A stretch of DNA of 64,000 nucleotides from Sphingobacteriales bacterium (GTDB lineage Bacteria; Bacteroidota; Bacteroidia; UKL13-3), in the NCBI GenBank assembly GCA_021299635.1, contig JAJTFA010000008.1, positions 49,273 through 113,272 of the forward strand, written 5' to 3'. Position 1 is the stretch's first letter. The number at the start of each line of letters is the position of its first letter. Below are positions 34,711 to 42,668 of this stretch, piece by piece. The position numbers and the translations under genes were made by a program. The notes under the pieces were generated by a model. The model was not told the DNA's origin. It did not search any database and was given only the letters and a program-made list of their open reading frames with translations.

Positions 34711-35775
34711 TTAGGATGCGTGATGCAAGGTATAATATTTCAAAAACTTATCAAATAAACGATGCACAGCAAATTGGTTAATGTTTTGCCACGATGCTTT
34801 AATGTAGTGGTTTTTATCCTTAATGTCTGAAGTCTTACAATGCACTACCCAAAAAACGGCATGAATATTTTGATGTGTAAGTTGATGTTTGCATTCAAAA
34901 ATGCGTTTGAACAATAAATTATTAATATTTCTAAAGACATCTAAAGATTCAATGCTCTCCTGTGGCAAACGATTGCTGATTATTTCCTTTGTTTCAATAC
35001 AAGGAGGTTCATATAAGTTTTGCCATATACCTTTGCCACTTCGTTTCTGCAAAAGGGTTAATTTGCCGGTATCCACAACAATAAAGTTTAAAAATCGGCT
35101 AATAGACTTTTTCTTTTGCATTTTTACTGGGAATTGGCTCTGCCTTCCGGACTTACATGCTCTGCAATGCAAGTTTAACGGACATTCCAGGCAATCCGGT
35201 TTTTGGGGTTTACAAATCATAGCACCCAGCTCCATCATGGCTTGGTTGTGCAATGCCGGATTGGTTTTATCCAGAATGTCTGTTGCAATTTCAGAAAATA
35301 GCTTTTTGCCTTGTTGGCTGTTAATGGGCTCTTCAATTTCAAAGAGTCTGGAAAGTACCCGGTAAACATTACCATCAACTACTGCATGAGCCTCATTTGC
35401 CGCAAATGATGAAACGGCTGCTGCAGTATATGGTCCTATTCCTTTAAGTTGTATCAGACTATTATAGTCGGAAGGAAATTTGCCTTGATAATGAGATAAA
35501 ATAAGTTTGGCAGTGTGCCGCATATTAGTGGCCCGGCTGTAGTAGCCCAACCCTTGCCACATTTTCATCACTTTTTTTTCAGGCGCTTTGGCCAACTGAG
35601 AAATAGTTGTGAAAGTTTGGCTAAACTCAAGATAGTAAGGCAAACCCTGCTCAACTCTAGTTTGTTGCAAAATAACCTCTGAAAGCCATATCAGGTAAGG
35701 ATCATTGGTATGGCGCCAAGGTAAATCTCTTTTATGCTTATTATACCATTTGTATAAGGGGGTAAAGGCGGTCAT
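34711..35775 (-). CDS. mutY: A/G-specific adenine glycosylase
   Basis: A 354-residue base-excision repair glycosylase that removes adenine mispaired with 8-oxoguanine. Key parts are WLSEVILQQTRVEQGLPYY with the catalytic Glu, the helix-hairpin-helix LKGIGPYTAAAVSSFA, the catalytic Asp in AVVDGNVYRVLSR, and the 4Fe-4S loop CKPQKPDCLECPLNLHC. The C-terminal NUDIX-like domain (from about residue 225) reads 8-oxoG. It is the first gene of the mutY-ssb-gldE-gldD operon and diverges from the HU gene. Confidence 0.96.
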   Translation of the reverse strand: MTAFTPLYKWYNKHKRDLPWRHTNDPYLIWLSEVILQQTRVEQGLPYYLEFSQTFTTISQLAKAPEKKVMKMWQGLGYYSRATNMRHTAKLILSHYQGKFPSDYNSLIQLKGIGPYTAAAVSSFAANEAHAVVDGNVYRVLSRLFEIEEPINSQQGKKLFSEIATDILDKTNPALHNQAMMELGAMICKPQKPDCLECPLNLHCRACKSGRQSQFPVKMQKKKSISRFLNFIVVDTGKLTLLQKRSGKGIWQNLYEPPCIETKEIISNRLPQESIESLDVFRNINNLLFKRIFECKHQLTHQNIHAVFWVVHCKTSDIKDKNHYIKASWQNINQFAVHRLFDKFLKYYTLHHAS

Positions 35776-35842
35776 TTTCTGGTTGCAAGTTAAACTATGT
35801 CGAAAAAATTACACTTATGCGTGCATTTTGTTTTGAAATTCA

Positions 35843-35850
35843 TACATTTG
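35843..35850 (+). promoter_or_regulatory. Likely -7 box of the HU gene
   Basis: TACATTTG matches TAnnTTTG exactly and lies about 79 bp before the HU ATG. TTTTG runs upstream (35826-35836) are closer than the usual 19-20 bp, so the -33 partner is uncertain. The long A-rich, Shine-Dalgarno-free leader fits a highly expressed gene in this phylum. Confidence 0.5.
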
Positions 35851-35928
35851 CAACCCTGTTTGTAAAAATGCAAGCAGATACTTAAACAATTGAGAATAAA
35901 TTCATAACAATTAATTTTTATTAAAACA

Positions 35929-36243
35929 ATGACAAAAGCAGAAGTAATTGCAGAAATTTCAACCAAGACAGGTATTGACAAAGCCCAAGTTCAAGAAGCC
36001 GTTGAATCATTTTTCAAAGTTGTTAGAACTTCAATGGTTGAAGGTAAAAATGTATATTTCCGTGGATTCGGAAGTTTTGTGATTAAAAAGAGAGCCAAGA
36101 AAATTGCTCGTAACATTTCTAAGAACACCGCTATGGTGATTGATGAGCATTATATTCCTAGCTTTAAGCCGGCTAAAACTTTCGTTGATAAAATTAAGAA
36201 AAGCGAAACAGTAAAGGCCAAAGCAGCTAAACTTACTGCTTAA
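35929..36243 (+). CDS. HU/IHF family DNA-binding protein
   Basis: A 104-residue nucleoid protein that bends DNA as a dimer. The helical base is MTKAEVIAEISTKTGIDKAQ, the conserved turn is VYFRGFGSFVIKKRA, and the DNA-wrapping arm is KKIARNISKNTAMVIDEHYIPSF; the family normally has an R-x-G-R-N-P motif here, and this protein has ARNISKNT instead. A Lys/Ala-rich tail (KAKAAKLTA) extends the C-terminus. It starts a plus-strand series HU, TPR protein, 29-residue basic protein and RNase G/E. Confidence 0.94.
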   Translation: MTKAEVIAEISTKTGIDKAQVQEAVESFFKVVRTSMVEGKNVYFRGFGSFVIKKRAKKIARNISKNTAMVIDEHYIPSFKPAKTFVDKIKKSETVKAKAAKLTA

Positions 36244-36249
36244 TTCAGC

Positions 36250-37056
36250 ATGAGAAAAAATCAGCTGTTCCTTTTGCTAGCTGTTACAGCACTTGTAGGT
36301 TTCCCGTTCTACAAGGGTTATAAAACACCAACAGCATCAATTGCAAAAAGTAGCATAGCAGCTAAGGAATTTGATTTTAATGATTACTTGAATACAGCTT
36401 CTCAGAAGCTGGATTCTGTTTCGAAAGTTAAGCTGGAAGCTATTGGTAATAATGCCAAAGATACCCTGGCTCTTCAGCGCAAAATTGTTCTTTGGGATTC
36501 TGCGGGTTATTCATTCATAGCAGCGCATTACTTGCATGATTTAGCAGAAATAATGCAAGATGAGCGCACCTGGTTTGCTGCCGGAAGTAAATTTTATATG
36601 CTGGCCGCTTCTGAGTCAGATTCGCTTATTGCAACAAGAGCAGCTATAGAAGCCAAACATGCACTGGAAAAGGTGATTAAAATTAATGCCAATAACCTGG
36701 ATGCAAAAAATGCACTCGCAGCTTGTTATATTGAAGTGGACCAGGATGTTATGAAAGGTGTAAGTTTGTTAAAGGAGGTTGTTGAAAAAGACTCCAATAA
36801 TATTCAAGCCATATACACCTTGGGAATGCTTTCGGTTCAGTCTAATCAGCTCGAAAAAGCAAAGGAAAGGTTTGAGAAACTCATACGCCTCCAGCCATTT
36901 AATGCAGAGTATTATTTCTATTTGGCTGAAATCTATGCTAAAACAGGAGATACCCCAACGGCCATCAAAACTTACGAGAAATGTAAAACCTTGCTAACCG
37001 ACAAGGAAGCAAAAAAAGAAGTAGATACCATTATTAAAAAATTAAAAAACATTTAA
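36250..37056 (+). CDS. Tetratricopeptide repeat protein
   Basis: A 268-residue protein with an N-terminal hydrophobic anchor or signal (LFLLLAVTALVGFPFYKGY) and TPR units in the second half (about residues 135-265), e.g. NLDAKNALAACYIEVDQDVM, IQAIYTLGMLSVQSNQLEKA and AEYYFYLAEIYAKTGDTPTA. It is probably held at the inner membrane with the repeats in the periplasm. It starts 6 bp after HU and is followed by a tiny basic gene 5 bp later, so it belongs to the same transcript. Partner proteins are unknown. Confidence 0.87.
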   Translation: MRKNQLFLLLAVTALVGFPFYKGYKTPTASIAKSSIAAKEFDFNDYLNTASQKLDSVSKVKLEAIGNNAKDTLALQRKIVLWDSAGYSFIAAHYLHDLAEIMQDERTWFAAGSKFYMLAASESDSLIATRAAIEAKHALEKVIKINANNLDAKNALAACYIEVDQDVMKGVSLLKEVVEKDSNNIQAIYTLGMLSVQSNQLEKAKERFEKLIRLQPFNAEYYFYLAEIYAKTGDTPTAIKTYEKCKTLLTDKEAKKEVDTIIKKLKNI

Positions 37057-37061
37057 CAACT

Positions 37062-37151
37062 ATGCCAAGCGGTAAGAAAAGAAAAAGACATAAAATAGCC
37101 ACTCACAAGCGCAAAAAACGTTTGAGGAAGAACAGGCATAAGAAGAAATAA
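37062..37151 (+). CDS. 29-residue highly basic protein, possible ribosomal or RNA-binding
   Basis: Too short for the ORF track. The frame ATG CCA AGC GGT ... TAA codes MPSGKKRKRHKIATHKRKKR followed by LRKNRHKKK; about 19 of 29 residues are Lys, Arg or His, with no acidic residue. It starts 5 bp after the TPR gene stop and ends 86 bp before RNase G/E. I recall near-identical short frames in other Bacteroidota genomes, but this is memory and not a search. Such composition is known from tiny ribosomal proteins (bTHX, bL37-like). One idea is that it is a small ribosomal protein; assignment to any named one is not supported here. Confidence 0.75.
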   Translation: MPSGKKRKRHKIATHKRKKRLRKNRHKKK

Positions 37152-37237
37152 TTCGTTTTGAAGTTAATCTGTATGGGTAATACCGTTAGGCCAATAATAA
37201 AGCCAAGCGGTATTGCCTCTAGTAATGTTGTTGTTTA

Positions 37238-38797
37238 GTGAGTCACGAATTAATCATAAATACACATCCGAGTGGTGGCGTTGAAATAGCGCTTGTCCGC
37301 GATAGGAAACTGATCGAGCTCCATCATGAAAAGGCTGATAGTAATTTTGCCGTTGGTGATGTATATCTTGGTACAGTTAATAAACTCATGCCCGGTTTAA
37401 ATGCCGCATTTATAGATGTTGGGCATGAGAAAGATGCTTTCTTGCATTATCTTGATTTGGGTCCGCAAATCAAATCATTTATACGCCATACCCGTCTCTT
37501 ATTAAGTAACAAACAAGCATCTGTTTGGCCTAAAAAGCGCGATAATGAATCGGATATAGTTAAATCCGGGAAAATCGGACAGGTATTATCCAGAAATCAG
37601 CAGGTTGTGGTTCAGGTTGCCAAAGAACCCATTTCAAATAAAGGCCCCCGATTAACCTCGCAGCTATCTTTTGCAGGTCGTTATCTGGTTCTTATTCCAT
37701 TTGACGATACCGTTTCTATTTCTAAAAAAATTGTAAAAAACGAGGAGCGTTCCCGTCTTAAAAAACTTGTTTTAGGCATCAGGCCTGAAAATTTTGGTGT
37801 AATAGTTAGAACCGTTGCCGAAGGTCAAGATTCAGCCGACCTCGAAACCGATTTAAGAGATTTGCTTAAACGTTGGGAGAATATGTGTGAGCAACTTAAA
37901 AATGCAACACCACCTCAACGAATTTTGGGCGAAAGTGACAGAACACTAACTTTAATAAGGGATTTAGTAAACGATGATTTTATTGGTATACATGTAAATG
38001 ATCAGTACTTGTATAATCAGATTAGAAATTACATGAAGGTGAAAGCTCCTGAATTGGAGAAAATTGTAAGACACTATCAAAGCACCAAGCAAAATATATT
38101 TGAGCACTTTAATATTGATAAACAAATTAAATCAGCTTTTGGGAAACAGGTTAATTTTCTTGGCGGCAGTTATTTAGTAATAGAACATACAGAAGCGTTA
38201 CATGTTATTGATGTTAATAGCGGTAATATTGCCGGTAAAGAAATAAATCAGGAAGAGAATGCACTCAGGGTAAACCTTGAAGCGGCTGATGAAATTGCAC
38301 GTCAACTTCGCTTAAGGGATATGGGCGGCATCATTGTGGTAGATTTCATAGATCAGAAAACAGCCGGTAATCGCAAACTGGTATATGAAAGACTGAAGGT
38401 GGAGATGAAAAGCGACCGCGCCAAACATAAAATTCTTCCGATGAGCCCTTTTGGCTTGATTCAAATTACCAGACAACGCGTTAGGCCGGAAATGGCAATT
38501 GTAACGGCTGAAAAATGCCCAACCTGTAAAGGTACCGGAGAAATATCCTCAAGTGTAGTTATTCTGGATGAAATAGAGAATCGGGTGAAGTATTTGCTGC
38601 AGAACATGAATATGTCGGGCATTAGTTTACATGTGCATCCTTATATCGCTGCATTCCTTACAAAAGGTTATTTTAAGTCACCAAGATTTAGGTGGTTTTT
38701 TAAATACAAACGCTTTATTAGAATTAATCCTATACAGTCGTTTCAGTTTGGAGAGTATCGTTTCTTTAATGCATTCGGAGAGGAAATAGCTGTTTAG
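37238..38797 (+). CDS. rng: Ribonuclease E/G family protein
   Basis: A 519-residue endoribonuclease that matures rRNA and decays mRNA. The S1 domain lies near VGDVYLGTVNKLMPGLNAAF and IDVGHEKDAFLHYLDLG; the catalytic Asp residues are in HVIDVNSGNIAGKE and GGIIVVDFIDQ, and the zinc-link is CPTCKGTG. The lack of a long disordered tail makes it RNase G-like rather than RNase E. The start is GTG, overlapping a TAG (TAGTG). It is downstream of HU, the TPR gene and the small basic gene. Confidence 0.95.
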   Translation: MSHELIINTHPSGGVEIALVRDRKLIELHHEKADSNFAVGDVYLGTVNKLMPGLNAAFIDVGHEKDAFLHYLDLGPQIKSFIRHTRLLLSNKQASVWPKKRDNESDIVKSGKIGQVLSRNQQVVVQVAKEPISNKGPRLTSQLSFAGRYLVLIPFDDTVSISKKIVKNEERSRLKKLVLGIRPENFGVIVRTVAEGQDSADLETDLRDLLKRWENMCEQLKNATPPQRILGESDRTLTLIRDLVNDDFIGIHVNDQYLYNQIRNYMKVKAPELEKIVRHYQSTKQNIFEHFNIDKQIKSAFGKQVNFLGGSYLVIEHTEALHVIDVNSGNIAGKEINQEENALRVNLEAADEIARQLRLRDMGGIIVVDFIDQKTAGNRKLVYERLKVEMKSDRAKHKILPMSPFGLIQITRQRVRPEMAIVTAEKCPTCKGTGEISSSVVILDEIENRVKYLLQNMNMSGISLHVHPYIAAFLTKGYFKSPRFRWFFKYKRFIRINPIQSFQFGEYRFFNAFGEEIAV

Positions 38798-38801
38798 ATT
38801 A

Positions 38802-38830
38802 TTGGTTTTTAAAACATTCTCTTATATTTG
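38802..38830 (+). promoter_or_regulatory. Promoter of the second OmpA-family gene
   Basis: TTG at 38802-38804 is followed after 18 bp by TATATTTG at 38823-38830, an exact -7 box. The ATG lies 21 bp further at 38851, so the leader is very short. Confidence 0.6.
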
Positions 38831-38850
38831 GCATAAACCAGCCACTTGAA

Positions 38851-39708
38851 ATGAAGCCCAGGTTAATCTCTTTACTTGTTATTTCAGTATTAATTTCATC
38901 TTGCGTATCCCAGCGAAAGTATAATGATATGTATGCACTTTGGGTATTTGCAGATGGGCAGTATCAGCTAATGAAACAGCAAGCAGCAGCCAATAATAAA
39001 AATTGTGATCAACTGGTGGTGGACGCTATTGTGTTAAAACAGGCGGTTATTCGCCTCAAGCGAGATTCCATTATTGTTGATTCTGCATTTAGATACTATG
39101 TAGATACGACAGAGAAAGTTAAAGCTAGTTTAACCAAGGAAATTCAAGGTCAAACTTCACGTTTAAGTCAATCTACAGCAAAGGTGTTTGAACTTGAAAA
39201 CATGCTTCGTAGGAAAGATTCGATTATGAATAGCACAAGGGAGAGACTCGCTGCGGCATTGATTGGATTTAAAGATAAAGGCATCAGTGTGCAAACCATT
39301 GGCGGCAAAGTTTATATTTCACTTGATGAGCGTCTACTGTTTCAATCCGGGCAAATAGATGTAAACCCTGCGGGTCGGCAGGCATTACTTGAAGTAGCTG
39401 TAGCCTTAAATATAGACACAACGACCATTCTTACGGTTGAAGGCCACACCGATGATGTCGTATATAAGGGAAAAAATAAGCTACTTAAAGATAATTGGGA
39501 TATCAGTGTCTTAAGAGCAACATCCGTAGTAAGGCTGCTTCAGCAAAGTGGCAATGTTAAACCTACCCGTTTTATAGCAGCAGGAAGAGCTGAGTATTAC
39601 CCGGTAGATTCAGCAAAAACTCCTGAAGCCAGAAGGAAGAACCGCAGAATAGAGATAATACTCACTCCTGATTTAGATGAGATTCTAAAACTTCTCCAAG
39701 TTAAATAA
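38851..39708 (+). CDS. OmpA family lipoprotein
   Basis: A 285-residue lipoprotein (signal LLVISVLISSCVSQRKYND, lipobox Cys at about residue 18), a helical or coiled-coil middle (about 40-135) and an OmpA C-terminal domain with TVEGHTDDVVYKGKNKLLKD and RRKNRRIEIILTPDLDE. It would tether the outer membrane to peptidoglycan. It shares layout and several motifs (KVYISLDERLLFQSG against KVYVSLSDKLLFKSG) with the product of 8790-9773, so the two are paralogues; this one is a lipoprotein and the other has a cleaved signal. A terminator follows at once. Confidence 0.9.
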   Translation: MKPRLISLLVISVLISSCVSQRKYNDMYALWVFADGQYQLMKQQAAANNKNCDQLVVDAIVLKQAVIRLKRDSIIVDSAFRYYVDTTEKVKASLTKEIQGQTSRLSQSTAKVFELENMLRRKDSIMNSTRERLAAALIGFKDKGISVQTIGGKVYISLDERLLFQSGQIDVNPAGRQALLEVAVALNIDTTTILTVEGHTDDVVYKGKNKLLKDNWDISVLRATSVVRLLQQSGNVKPTRFIAAGRAEYYPVDSAKTPEARRKNRRIEIILTPDLDEILKLLQVK

Positions 39709-39714
39709 ATGAAA

Positions 39715-39749
39715 AGGCCGACTAATCTAAATCAGTCGGCCTCGGTGTT
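39715..39749 (+). terminator. Terminator after the OmpA-family lipoprotein gene
   Basis: A 9-bp perfect stem AGGCCGACT/AGTCGGCCT with a 10-nt loop starts 6 bp after the stop. The following CGGTGTTTT is a weak T run. Confidence 0.75.
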
Positions 39750-39938
39750 TTATCAATGAAAAAAGTATTACCCAATACTTAGTTAAAACTGTGCCACTTT
39801 TTGTAATCTCAGCATGATATTTGATAAATAGTTGATAAATAGCAGGATAAATCTACAATTCATCCTGAAGTAATCTATACCATGCGGAATTGCGCTAATT
39901 TTCATACACTTGTATGCTATAAATAGACACCCAAAAGA

Positions 39939-40268
39939 ATGGAAACGTTGAATGATATTCAAAAAACTGTAGATCAGTGGATTAACACTACCGGAGTCAG
40001 GTATTTCACTGAACTTACCAATACTGCCATACTTATGGAAGAAGTTGGTGAGGTAGCCCGTATTATGGCAAGAAGATATGGGGAACAATCATTTAAGGCC
40101 TCAGATAAAGAGGTGGATTTGGCTGATGAAATGGCTGATGTATTATTTGTTTTGGTTTGCCTGGCCAACCAAACAGGCATCGATTTAACCGCTGCCATTA
40201 AAAAAAATATCTTAAAAAAGACGACTCGTGATGCCGACAGACATTTGAATAATGAGAAGCTGAAATAA
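39939..40268 (+). CDS. MazG-like nucleotide pyrophosphohydrolase
   Basis: A 109-residue all-alpha NTP pyrophosphatase. The first metal-binding motif is MEEVGEVARIMARRYGEQSF (E-E-x-x-E) and the second is DLADEMADVLFVLVCLANQ (E-x-x-D). Members clean nucleotide pools by hydrolysing dNTPs or modified NTPs to monophosphates; substrate is unknown here. Length fits single-domain relatives, about half of E. coli MazG. It stands alone between a terminator and the eRF1-like gene. Confidence 0.9.
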   Translation: METLNDIQKTVDQWINTTGVRYFTELTNTAILMEEVGEVARIMARRYGEQSFKASDKEVDLADEMADVLFVLVCLANQTGIDLTAAIKKNILKKTTRDADRHLNNEKLK

Positions 40269-40390
40269 AGCAAGTGAATCATTTAACTAGCATGTAAATA
40301 GCTAATTCATCTCATTTTTAAAGATGAGCAATATCAGATTGATGAGATTGGTTTAGTGGTAATTTTGTGTTCTATTAATTCACTTACGTT

Positions 40391-40816
40391 ATGAAAACAG
40401 AATCTAAAATGGCCGTGTTTATCGACCATGCAAAAGCACAATTTATCACCTTTGAAAATGGAATTGCCAAATTTGATGAAAGCATAGAAAGCGGAAAGGA
40501 AACACATCCCAGAGAACGCGGACAAGGCAGCAATCAAACGCGTTTTGGCACAGATCCTTATCAGGGTTCAAACAACGAGTATAGTAAAAACATGCAGAGC
40601 CGTGAACTAATGAAAGTTTATTTTCATCAAATAAAAAATAAACTTACACCATACCAAGATATTCTATTATTTGGTGCGGGGCAGGCTAAAAAGGAATTGC
40701 ATAATTATTTAGTTGAGCAGAGTGCATTCAGAGATAAGAACATCAATCTTCAAAACAGCGATTATTTAACAGAGAACCAATTGCTGGAAAACGTGCGTAA
40801 TTATTTTTCCGAATAG
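40391..40816 (+). CDS. eRF1-domain-3-like small protein (translational machinery type)
   Basis: A 141-residue soluble protein. The start MAVFIDHAKAQFITFENG and the later ILLFGAGQAKKELHNYL follow the pattern of bacterial proteins related to domain 3 of eukaryotic/archaeal release factor eRF1 (WIDH-x-x-A and GPGxAKxEL-x-x-h). The middle (HPRERGQGSNQTRFGTDPY) is basic and may be disordered. It lacks the GGQ and codon-reading domains, so it cannot be a release factor itself. A role in ribosome stress or hibernation is a guess. It converges on DUF3050 with a 9-bp gap. Confidence 0.6.
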   Translation: MKTESKMAVFIDHAKAQFITFENGIAKFDESIESGKETHPRERGQGSNQTRFGTDPYQGSNNEYSKNMQSRELMKVYFHQIKNKLTPYQDILLFGAGQAKKELHNYLVEQSAFRDKNINLQNSDYLTENQLLENVRNYFSE

Positions 40817-40825
40817 CAATTGTTT

Positions 40826-41617
40826 TTAGTTAGCAGAAACTTCTTTTTTTCGTTTTATCTCGTGATGGATTTCATCCCAAAGGGCAATGCGCTTTTGTAA
40901 AGAGATGACCGTTGCTTCTTCTGCCTCTTTCCAATATTCGGTCTTAAATTCGCATAGATTGGATGTCATTTGTAATGCCAGATGACTGTGATGATCGCCA
41001 TCTATTTCAATATGCCTGTCTAAGTAATATTTAAACACGGAAATGCTTTCCGGAAATTTTTGATGCATATCACTTACAATAGAATGAAACATGGATGGAA
41101 TCAAGTCCTCTCTGCCAAAAGTAAAAATAGCTGATTGCAAATAGGGTTTATTACTTTCAATAATATCGAATGTATAACTTACGAATTCTTTTGCTGCAAG
41201 TGGGGTATTAGCTTGTGTGAACGCAGTTTTTAAATCACCGGATTTTTGCAGAGTATTTGTAAATGTATTGATGTTTTGGTAATCAGCACCACATTGTTTC
41301 ATTGCATCTAAATATAATTCAAAATGGCTTTTTCTGTTTCCGTTTAAATCTATATCCGATTCTTCTCCGACAACAATTTCATTGATAAGATAACGCGTGT
41401 CTGCGTTACCTTTAGGGAACCAAGGTACACTTGTGCAGGTTAAATTATTCTGAAGTGTTTTTAATAAAGACATGAAGTCCCAAACTGCATATACATGGTA
41501 TTGCATAAACAGTTTTAGATCATCTAAATCATTGATAGACTCATAGACTTTGTGTTGTATAATTTCTTGCCTGAGTGGTTCTATTCTTTTACGTATTTGA
41601 TCTACAGCTTCGTTCAT
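40826..41617 (-). CDS. DUF3050 family protein, heme-oxygenase-like fold
   Basis: A 263-residue all-helical protein of the DUF3050 family. Typical blocks are LFMQYHVYAVWDFMSLLKTL, PWFPKGNADTRYLINEIVVG with EESDIDL, the KSHFELYLDAMKQCGAD helix and the late YYLDRHIEIDGDHHSHLA. The family is placed in the heme-oxygenase-like superfamily. The acidic/His pattern (E in GEESD, H in KSHFE, and H-x3-D-x3-H in the late helix) is reminiscent of diiron oxidases of that fold, though this is inferred. The ATG at 41617 fits. Function is unknown. Confidence 0.88.
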   Translation of the reverse strand: MNEAVDQIRKRIEPLRQEIIQHKVYESINDLDDLKLFMQYHVYAVWDFMSLLKTLQNNLTCTSVPWFPKGNADTRYLINEIVVGEESDIDLNGNRKSHFELYLDAMKQCGADYQNINTFTNTLQKSGDLKTAFTQANTPLAAKEFVSYTFDIIESNKPYLQSAIFTFGREDLIPSMFHSIVSDMHQKFPESISVFKYYLDRHIEIDGDHHSHLALQMTSNLCEFKTEYWKEAEEATVISLQKRIALWDEIHHEIKRKKEVSAN

Positions 41618-41761
41618 CGCTTTTTAGTTTGTTGCAATTAAACAACAAAGTGTGCAGATAGTTTGAAATGCACCTACTGCCAATGTCAGAAATTAATTCT
41701 CGCTGAAGCAGTTCTTAAACATTTGCAATTCAACTAATGTAAGCTTTTATTGTGCATGCAA

Positions 41762-42517
41762 TTACTGGGTAGTCCAGGCTCCATCAACGGCAATAGCCTG
41801 CCCTGTAATAAATGAAGCAGCATCGGAGCAGAGGAATAAAACTGTTTCTGCTATTTCATGCGGTTCACCAACTCTGCCAATTGGCTCACCGGCTGCCAGT
41901 TGTTCCAGTTTCTTTGGGTCGCCTGCCGCATATCTATCAATCATGGGTGTATGAATAATACCCGGACAAACCGCATTTATTCTAATATTTTGTTTGGCAA
42001 AATCGAGAGCAGCATTTTTTGTTAACCCAACCACAGCATGTTTAGAGGCAACATAGGCTGGTGCTCCTTCAAAACCAACAAGTCCCGCAATTGATGCATT
42101 GTTCACAATAGCACCGCCTCCGGTTTTTAAAATTTCCGGAATCTGATATTTCATGCACCACCAAACGCCTCTTAGGTTCACATTCATCGTTTTATCCCAA
42201 CTTTCATTGGTGCAGGTATTAACCATTGCAGGTGTTCCTTCTATTCCTGCATTGTTAAATGCAAAATCCAATCGCCCATAGGTGGAAACGGTTTTGGAAA
42301 CTAAATTCTTGATATCCTCTTCCTTTGTTACATCGCATAAAACAAAGATTCCTTCTCCGCCATCATCTTTAATGGCATTTTCAGTTGTTCGGTCGGCAAC
42401 TATATCTGCCAGAACAACTTTTGCCCCTTTCTTGGCAAATGCTAATGCTGTAGCTCGGCCAATGCCAAATGAACTACCGGTTACGATAACCACTTTATCA
42501 GTAAAATAAGATTGCAT
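41762..42517 (-). CDS. Short-chain dehydrogenase/reductase
   Basis: A 251-residue classical SDR. The nucleotide loop is VIVTGSSFGIGRATALAFA (TGxxxGIG), the Asp in VVLADIVADR at the end of beta 2 suggests NAD(H), NNAGIEG and the catalytic Ser-Tyr-Lys are in NNASIAG and YVASKHAVVGLTK. The end DAASFITGQAIAVDGAWTTQ is usual for the FabG-like group. Substrate cannot be read. It lies 151 bp downstream of purA, separated by a long hairpin, and is likely read from its own promoter. Confidence 0.92.
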   Translation of the reverse strand: MQSYFTDKVVIVTGSSFGIGRATALAFAKKGAKVVLADIVADRTTENAIKDDGGEGIFVLCDVTKEEDIKNLVSKTVSTYGRLDFAFNNAGIEGTPAMVNTCTNESWDKTMNVNLRGVWWCMKYQIPEILKTGGGAIVNNASIAGLVGFEGAPAYVASKHAVVGLTKNAALDFAKQNIRINAVCPGIIHTPMIDRYAAGDPKKLEQLAAGEPIGRVGEPHEIAETVLFLCSDAASFITGQAIAVDGAWTTQ

Positions 42518-42603
42518 GGGTAGATAGTTAAATTAAAAATTCTTTTACATTTTATGGCTTTAAAAGTATCTTAAGCCATCAAAATATTTCATGATAGAAA
42601 TCA

Positions 42604-42663
42604 GTATCGGATGCAAGCAGGCACATGATAATTGTTAGAAAACAAATATCATGTGCCCGATAC
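42604..42663. repeat. Long imperfect hairpin downstream of purA
   Basis: The inner arms GCACATGATAATTGTT and AACAAATATCATGTGC (42621-42656) pair over 16 positions with one mismatch and a 4-nt loop AGAA. Outside, GTATCGG (42604-42610) pairs with CCGATAC (42657-42663), with a 10-nt one-sided bulge. It starts 5 bp beyond the purA stop. No run of T follows on either strand, so a simple terminator is doubtful. Confidence 0.8.
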
Positions 42664-42668
42664 ATCTA

